From positions 1 to 45,068 of the forward strand of contig JAQYBD010000025.1 in NCBI GenBank assembly GCA_029338835.1: a stretch of 45,068 nucleotides of DNA. Direction: 5' to 3'. Numbering within the stretch: the stretch's first letter is position 1; the number at the start of each line of letters is the position of its first letter. The notes under the pieces are model-generated. The model saw only the letters and a list, made by a program, of their open reading frames with translations. It did not search any database and was not told the DNA's origin. Shown piece after piece: positions 42,471 through 45,068 of this stretch. This DNA comes from Selenomonadaceae bacterium. GTDB lineage: Bacteria > Bacillota > Negativicutes > Selenomonadales > Selenomonadaceae. A program made the position numbers and the translations under genes.

Positions 42471-43211
42471 ATGATTGACATGCCAGCAAACTGGATGGAA
42501 AAGATCCAGCATGTTGATTGGTCGAAAGTCAAGGCAGCCGTGGCAGATTACGGACCGGTGATTTCCGTACTGCGCCAGACCTGGTCGAAGGAATCGCTGT
42601 TGGAAATCAGCCAGGGCAAGCTCTTTGTGCCGGATGATGTCATCAATGATGCCATCGCGAAGCAGATGACAGCGGACGGCGCTGTCACAGGTGTAAGGCT
42701 CAAGTCGCATGCGAATGGCCGACTCGATATCACGGCCGATACGAAGAAGGTCGGCCCTGTCGAGGTATCGGGTGAAATCAAGGAGTTCGTGCATCAGGGC
42801 GACAGCTCGTATGCCATTTATCGGGTTCGCAGCAAGAATATCCCGAACCACGGGCTGATGTCCTGGGTGTTTTCGCGCATCTCCCTTTCTATGGCGGAAC
42901 GACTCGTTGGCCATATGGATATGCCAGATAACTTGCCGGTCACCGTTCATCATAATACGATTCGCGTGGATTATAGCCAGGCCCTGGCCGCTTCGGATTT
43001 CGGCAAGACGGAGTATCAGGGGCACCGCCTGATTGATATGATTGAGATTGAGGGCGCCAAACCCAAAGAGGGCGGCGTGGAATTTGATACGAAACTCCAT
43101 GTCCCCGATGATGTCAAGCAGGCCTTGTTGGCTGTGCTGTCTTCTGAGACCAGTGCAGCCGATACGAACGGAAAGGACAAGGCATCAACAGGTGATTCTT
43201 CTGCGGAGTAA
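42471..43211 (+). CDS. Protein of unknown function, possibly TULIP/DUF2993-like
   Basis: I do not recognise it with certainty. It is a 246-residue soluble protein without signal peptide. The middle part (about 55-110, FVPDDVINDAIAKQM, then alternating polar/hydrophobic strands LDITADTKKVGPVEVSGEI) has the build of lipid-binding DUF2993-type proteins: a helix followed by repeated beta-strands. The C-terminus (about 225-246) is a low-complexity tail of Ser, Thr, Asp and Lys. AAGGTG precedes the ATG at 42471; GTG at 42462 is also in frame. It lies 64 bases before the DUF4127 gene in the same direction, with no terminator between, so they probably form an operon. Confidence 0.6.
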   Translation: MIDMPANWMEKIQHVDWSKVKAAVADYGPVISVLRQTWSKESLLEISQGKLFVPDDVINDAIAKQMTADGAVTGVRLKSHANGRLDITADTKKVGPVEVSGEIKEFVHQGDSSYAIYRVRSKNIPNHGLMSWVFSRISLSMAERLVGHMDMPDNLPVTVHHNTIRVDYSQALAASDFGKTEYQGHRLIDMIEIEGAKPKEGGVEFDTKLHVPDDVKQALLAVLSSETSAADTNGKDKASTGDSSAE

Positions 43212-43275
43212 GGCGGCAAAGCACCAATCCGCAGATTTTGTCAGCATAAAGATAAGCAGAGAAGGGAGCGATTTT

Positions 43276-44898
43276 TTGAGCAAGCGCATCATCATGCTCA
43301 TGGCTGTCCTGTGTACGCTGCTGATGGCCGTACCAACGGTCTCGGCGCATCACAAGACAGAGAATAAAGTAGAGAAGATCCTTTATATTCCGCACGACAA
43401 CCGGCCAATCTCGGACAAGCAGACGGCGGAGGTCGTCGAGAAGCTGGGCTATGAGGTGGTCGTGCCGCCCGATGATATGCTCGGCAGCCGCGATGATCTC
43501 GGCAAGCCGGATGAATTATGGAACTGGCTGCAGCAGAATGCGCAGGATGCCGATGCTGCCGTCATCTCGTCGGATTCCATGCTGTATGGCAGCCTGGTGG
43601 GGTCGCGCAAGCATGAGTATTCCAAGAATGAGGTATTGTCGCGTGCGGACCGCTTCAAGGCCTTCCGCAAAGAGCATCCGAAAATGCAGCTCTATGTATT
43701 CGGTTCCATCATGCGCACACCGCGCACAGGCGAGGCTTCCGGACACGAGGAACCAGGCTATTATCGCAATTACGGTTCGGATATCTTCCGCTATACCGTC
43801 CTCAAGGATAAGTCTGAGATGGAAGGACTGACGCGCCGCGAGAAGAAGGAGTACGAATTCCTGGGACGACTGATCCCGCAGAAAGCCTTGTCCGACTGGA
43901 TGGGGCGCCGTGAGAAGAATTTTGCAGCCAACGAGAAGATGATCCAGCTCACGCGCACCAATGCGTTCAATTACTTTGTACTCGGACGCGATGACAATGC
44001 ACCGTATTCCCAGACGCATCTTGAGAGCCGTCACCTGTCTGCTGAAGGCAAGGATCTTGGCAAAACGCGCTTCCAGGCCATGGCTGGCATCGATGAAATC
44101 GGCATGCTGATGCTGACGCGTGCCGTCAACGATATCCGTCGTGACGTACCGTTCGTTTTTGTCCGTTACAACTGGGGCCGCGGCGAATTTACCGTGCCGT
44201 CGTATTCGGATGAGAAGATTGGCGATTCCATCGCTTCGGCGATTACAGCAGCCGGCGGCATGCAAGTAAAATCGCCGGATAAGGCGGATCTCGTCCTTAC
44301 GGTCAATACGAATCCGAACGGCAGGACCGGCGAGGCCAACGACCGTGACAACGATGGCACGCCGCGTGAGGGAACGAAGTATTTTGCAGATATCGTCAGT
44401 GATTACGTGGCTAAGGGCTACCCCGTTGGCGTAGCCGATATTGCTTATGCGAATGGTTCGGACAATGCGCTGATGAATGAATTGCGCGACCGTGGCCTGC
44501 TTTTCAAGATCCGCGCCTATGCGGGCTGGAACACACCGACGAACAGCACGGGCTTTGTCATCGGTGAAGGCATGCTCACGCGCCATATGAAAGACGATGC
44601 CGTCGACCAGCTCCTCATCACGCGTTATCTGGATGACTGGGCTTATCAGGCCAATGTCCGCAACATCATTGCCCGCCAGCTGACGTGGCTGCGCGGTGAT
44701 GGCGTCTATGGCAATCTGGATTCCAAGATGGATGCTGTATCAAGTCGTTCTTCGCGCATGATGATACGTTTTGTCGAGAATAATCTGCCGCCGTTCGATT
44801 CCCTGGCTGAGATTCAGGTGCGATTCCCGTGGAATCGCATGTTTGAGGCCGACATTCTCCATTCTGCTAAACAGGACATCAATTACTTTGCCCGCTGA
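43276..44898 (+). CDS. Secreted DUF4127 family protein
   Basis: Exported protein of 540 residues of unknown function. The signal peptide spans about residues 1-24 (MSKRIIMLMAVLCTLLMAVP, then TVSA-HH). The body shows features of DUF4127: ILYIPHDNRPISDKQT near the mature N-terminus, VISSDSMLYGSLVGSR, the LGRDDNAPYSQTHLE segment, ADIAYANGSDNAL and a C-terminal EIQVRFPWNRMFE. The N-terminal strands and conserved Asp residues suggest an alpha/beta enzyme, but activity is not known. The real start is TTG at 43276, with AAGGGAG 7 bases upstream; the open frame extends back to 43042 across the previous gene. A strong terminator follows. Confidence 0.85.
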   Translation: MSKRIIMLMAVLCTLLMAVPTVSAHHKTENKVEKILYIPHDNRPISDKQTAEVVEKLGYEVVVPPDDMLGSRDDLGKPDELWNWLQQNAQDADAAVISSDSMLYGSLVGSRKHEYSKNEVLSRADRFKAFRKEHPKMQLYVFGSIMRTPRTGEASGHEEPGYYRNYGSDIFRYTVLKDKSEMEGLTRREKKEYEFLGRLIPQKALSDWMGRREKNFAANEKMIQLTRTNAFNYFVLGRDDNAPYSQTHLESRHLSAEGKDLGKTRFQAMAGIDEIGMLMLTRAVNDIRRDVPFVFVRYNWGRGEFTVPSYSDEKIGDSIASAITAAGGMQVKSPDKADLVLTVNTNPNGRTGEANDRDNDGTPREGTKYFADIVSDYVAKGYPVGVADIAYANGSDNALMNELRDRGLLFKIRAYAGWNTPTNSTGFVIGEGMLTRHMKDDAVDQLLITRYLDDWAYQANVRNIIARQLTWLRGDGVYGNLDSKMDAVSSRSSRMMIRFVENNLPPFDSLAEIQVRFPWNRMFEADILHSAKQDINYFAR

Positions 44899-44924
44899 GC
44901 CATTTGTACCATGAGGTTATGAAC

Positions 44925-44975
44925 AAAAAGAAGGTGCGGTGAAAATGGGAAGGCATTTTCACGCACCTTCTTTTT
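44925..44975 (+). terminator. Terminator of the DUF4127 operon
   Basis: AAAAAGAAGGTGCG (44925-44938) pairs with CGCACCTTCTTTTT (44962-44975), and the inner TGAAAAT/ATTTTCA extends the stem with one bulged G. It is 26 bases after the stop. The last 93 bases of the window show no gene. Confidence 0.92.
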
Positions 44976-45068
44976 GTTTGCCTGTTTTGTGTAGAATAGA
45001 TGAAACGCGTACAGCCAGATATGAGGTTCCTTGAGCGATGATTTGATTTTGGCGTGCGGTCAACGGGT

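Noticed and set aside
1..45068. Mobile elements, CRISPR arrays, tRNA or rRNA genes
   Set aside because: No transposase, integrase, regularly spaced repeats or RNA gene signatures were seen on either strand.

Overview
The window looks like the chromosome of a diderm Firmicute (class Negativicutes; the gene set fits a Selenomonadaceae member such as Selenomonas, Mitsuokella or Megamonas, but the genus is inference). Low-GC Firmicute-type modules (sorbitol PTS operon, ECF transporter S-component, MocR regulator, paired GlgC/GlgD, a DUF4127 protein) sit beside two autotransporters that need an outer membrane. No rRNA, tRNA, CRISPR, integrase or transposase was seen, so this is mainly core metabolism with one accessory-looking surface-protein locus at about 6.2-13 kb.

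Layout. 1-3.2 kb: end of a sorbitol (glucitol) PTS operon, srlA(partial)-srlE-srlB-srlD, followed by an N-terminally truncated transaldolase-like gene with a long hairpin at the break. 3.2-6.2 kb: an O6-alkylguanine-DNA alkyltransferase, an ECF S-component divergent from a MocR/PdxR-type regulator (probable vitamin B6 uptake and sensing), and tatA. 6.2-13 kb: two tandem autotransporters. The first has an unusual leader (T12 tract near a -10 box, a 45-codon ORF overlapping its start, an internal hairpin) and a frameshift in its last barrel strands. 13-16.4 kb: a FeoA-FeoB fusion, a 28-residue membrane peptide on the other strand, and a gamma-carbonic anhydrase. 16.4-20 kb, minus strand: YigZ, a trans-sulfuration enzyme, a MalY-type C-S lyase and a DNA-deoxyinosine glycosylase. 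20-27.4 kb: amino-acid permease, mannose-6-phosphate isomerase, an unknown membrane protein, a YddA-type ABC exporter/importer, a DeoR regulator and a Tat-targeted amidase. 27.8-40.2 kb: one glycogen operon, glgC-glgD-glgP-glgB-glgA-GH13/GH77 fusion. 40.4-45 kb: an EAL-domain c-di-GMP phosphodiesterase, an unknown protein and a secreted DUF4127 protein.

How the parts work together. GlgC/GlgD make ADP-glucose, GlgA and GlgB build branched glycogen, GlgP degrades it, and the GH13-GH77 fusion trims and rearranges the maltodextrins; hairpins after glgD and glgA could set different expression levels along the operon. The most unusual observation is that the branching enzyme GlgB carries an extra C-terminal tail of about 155 residues that is rich in Lys, Ala and Thr and contains an AT-hook core (RRRGRPR), which resembles histone-H1-like DNA-binding tails. 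The second centre of interest is the autotransporter pair: passenger domains differ in codon style from their barrels, the promoter and leader contain slippage-prone tracts, and the first barrel has lost its C-terminal beta-signal through a one-base change. All functions are read from motifs by eye; no database search was run.
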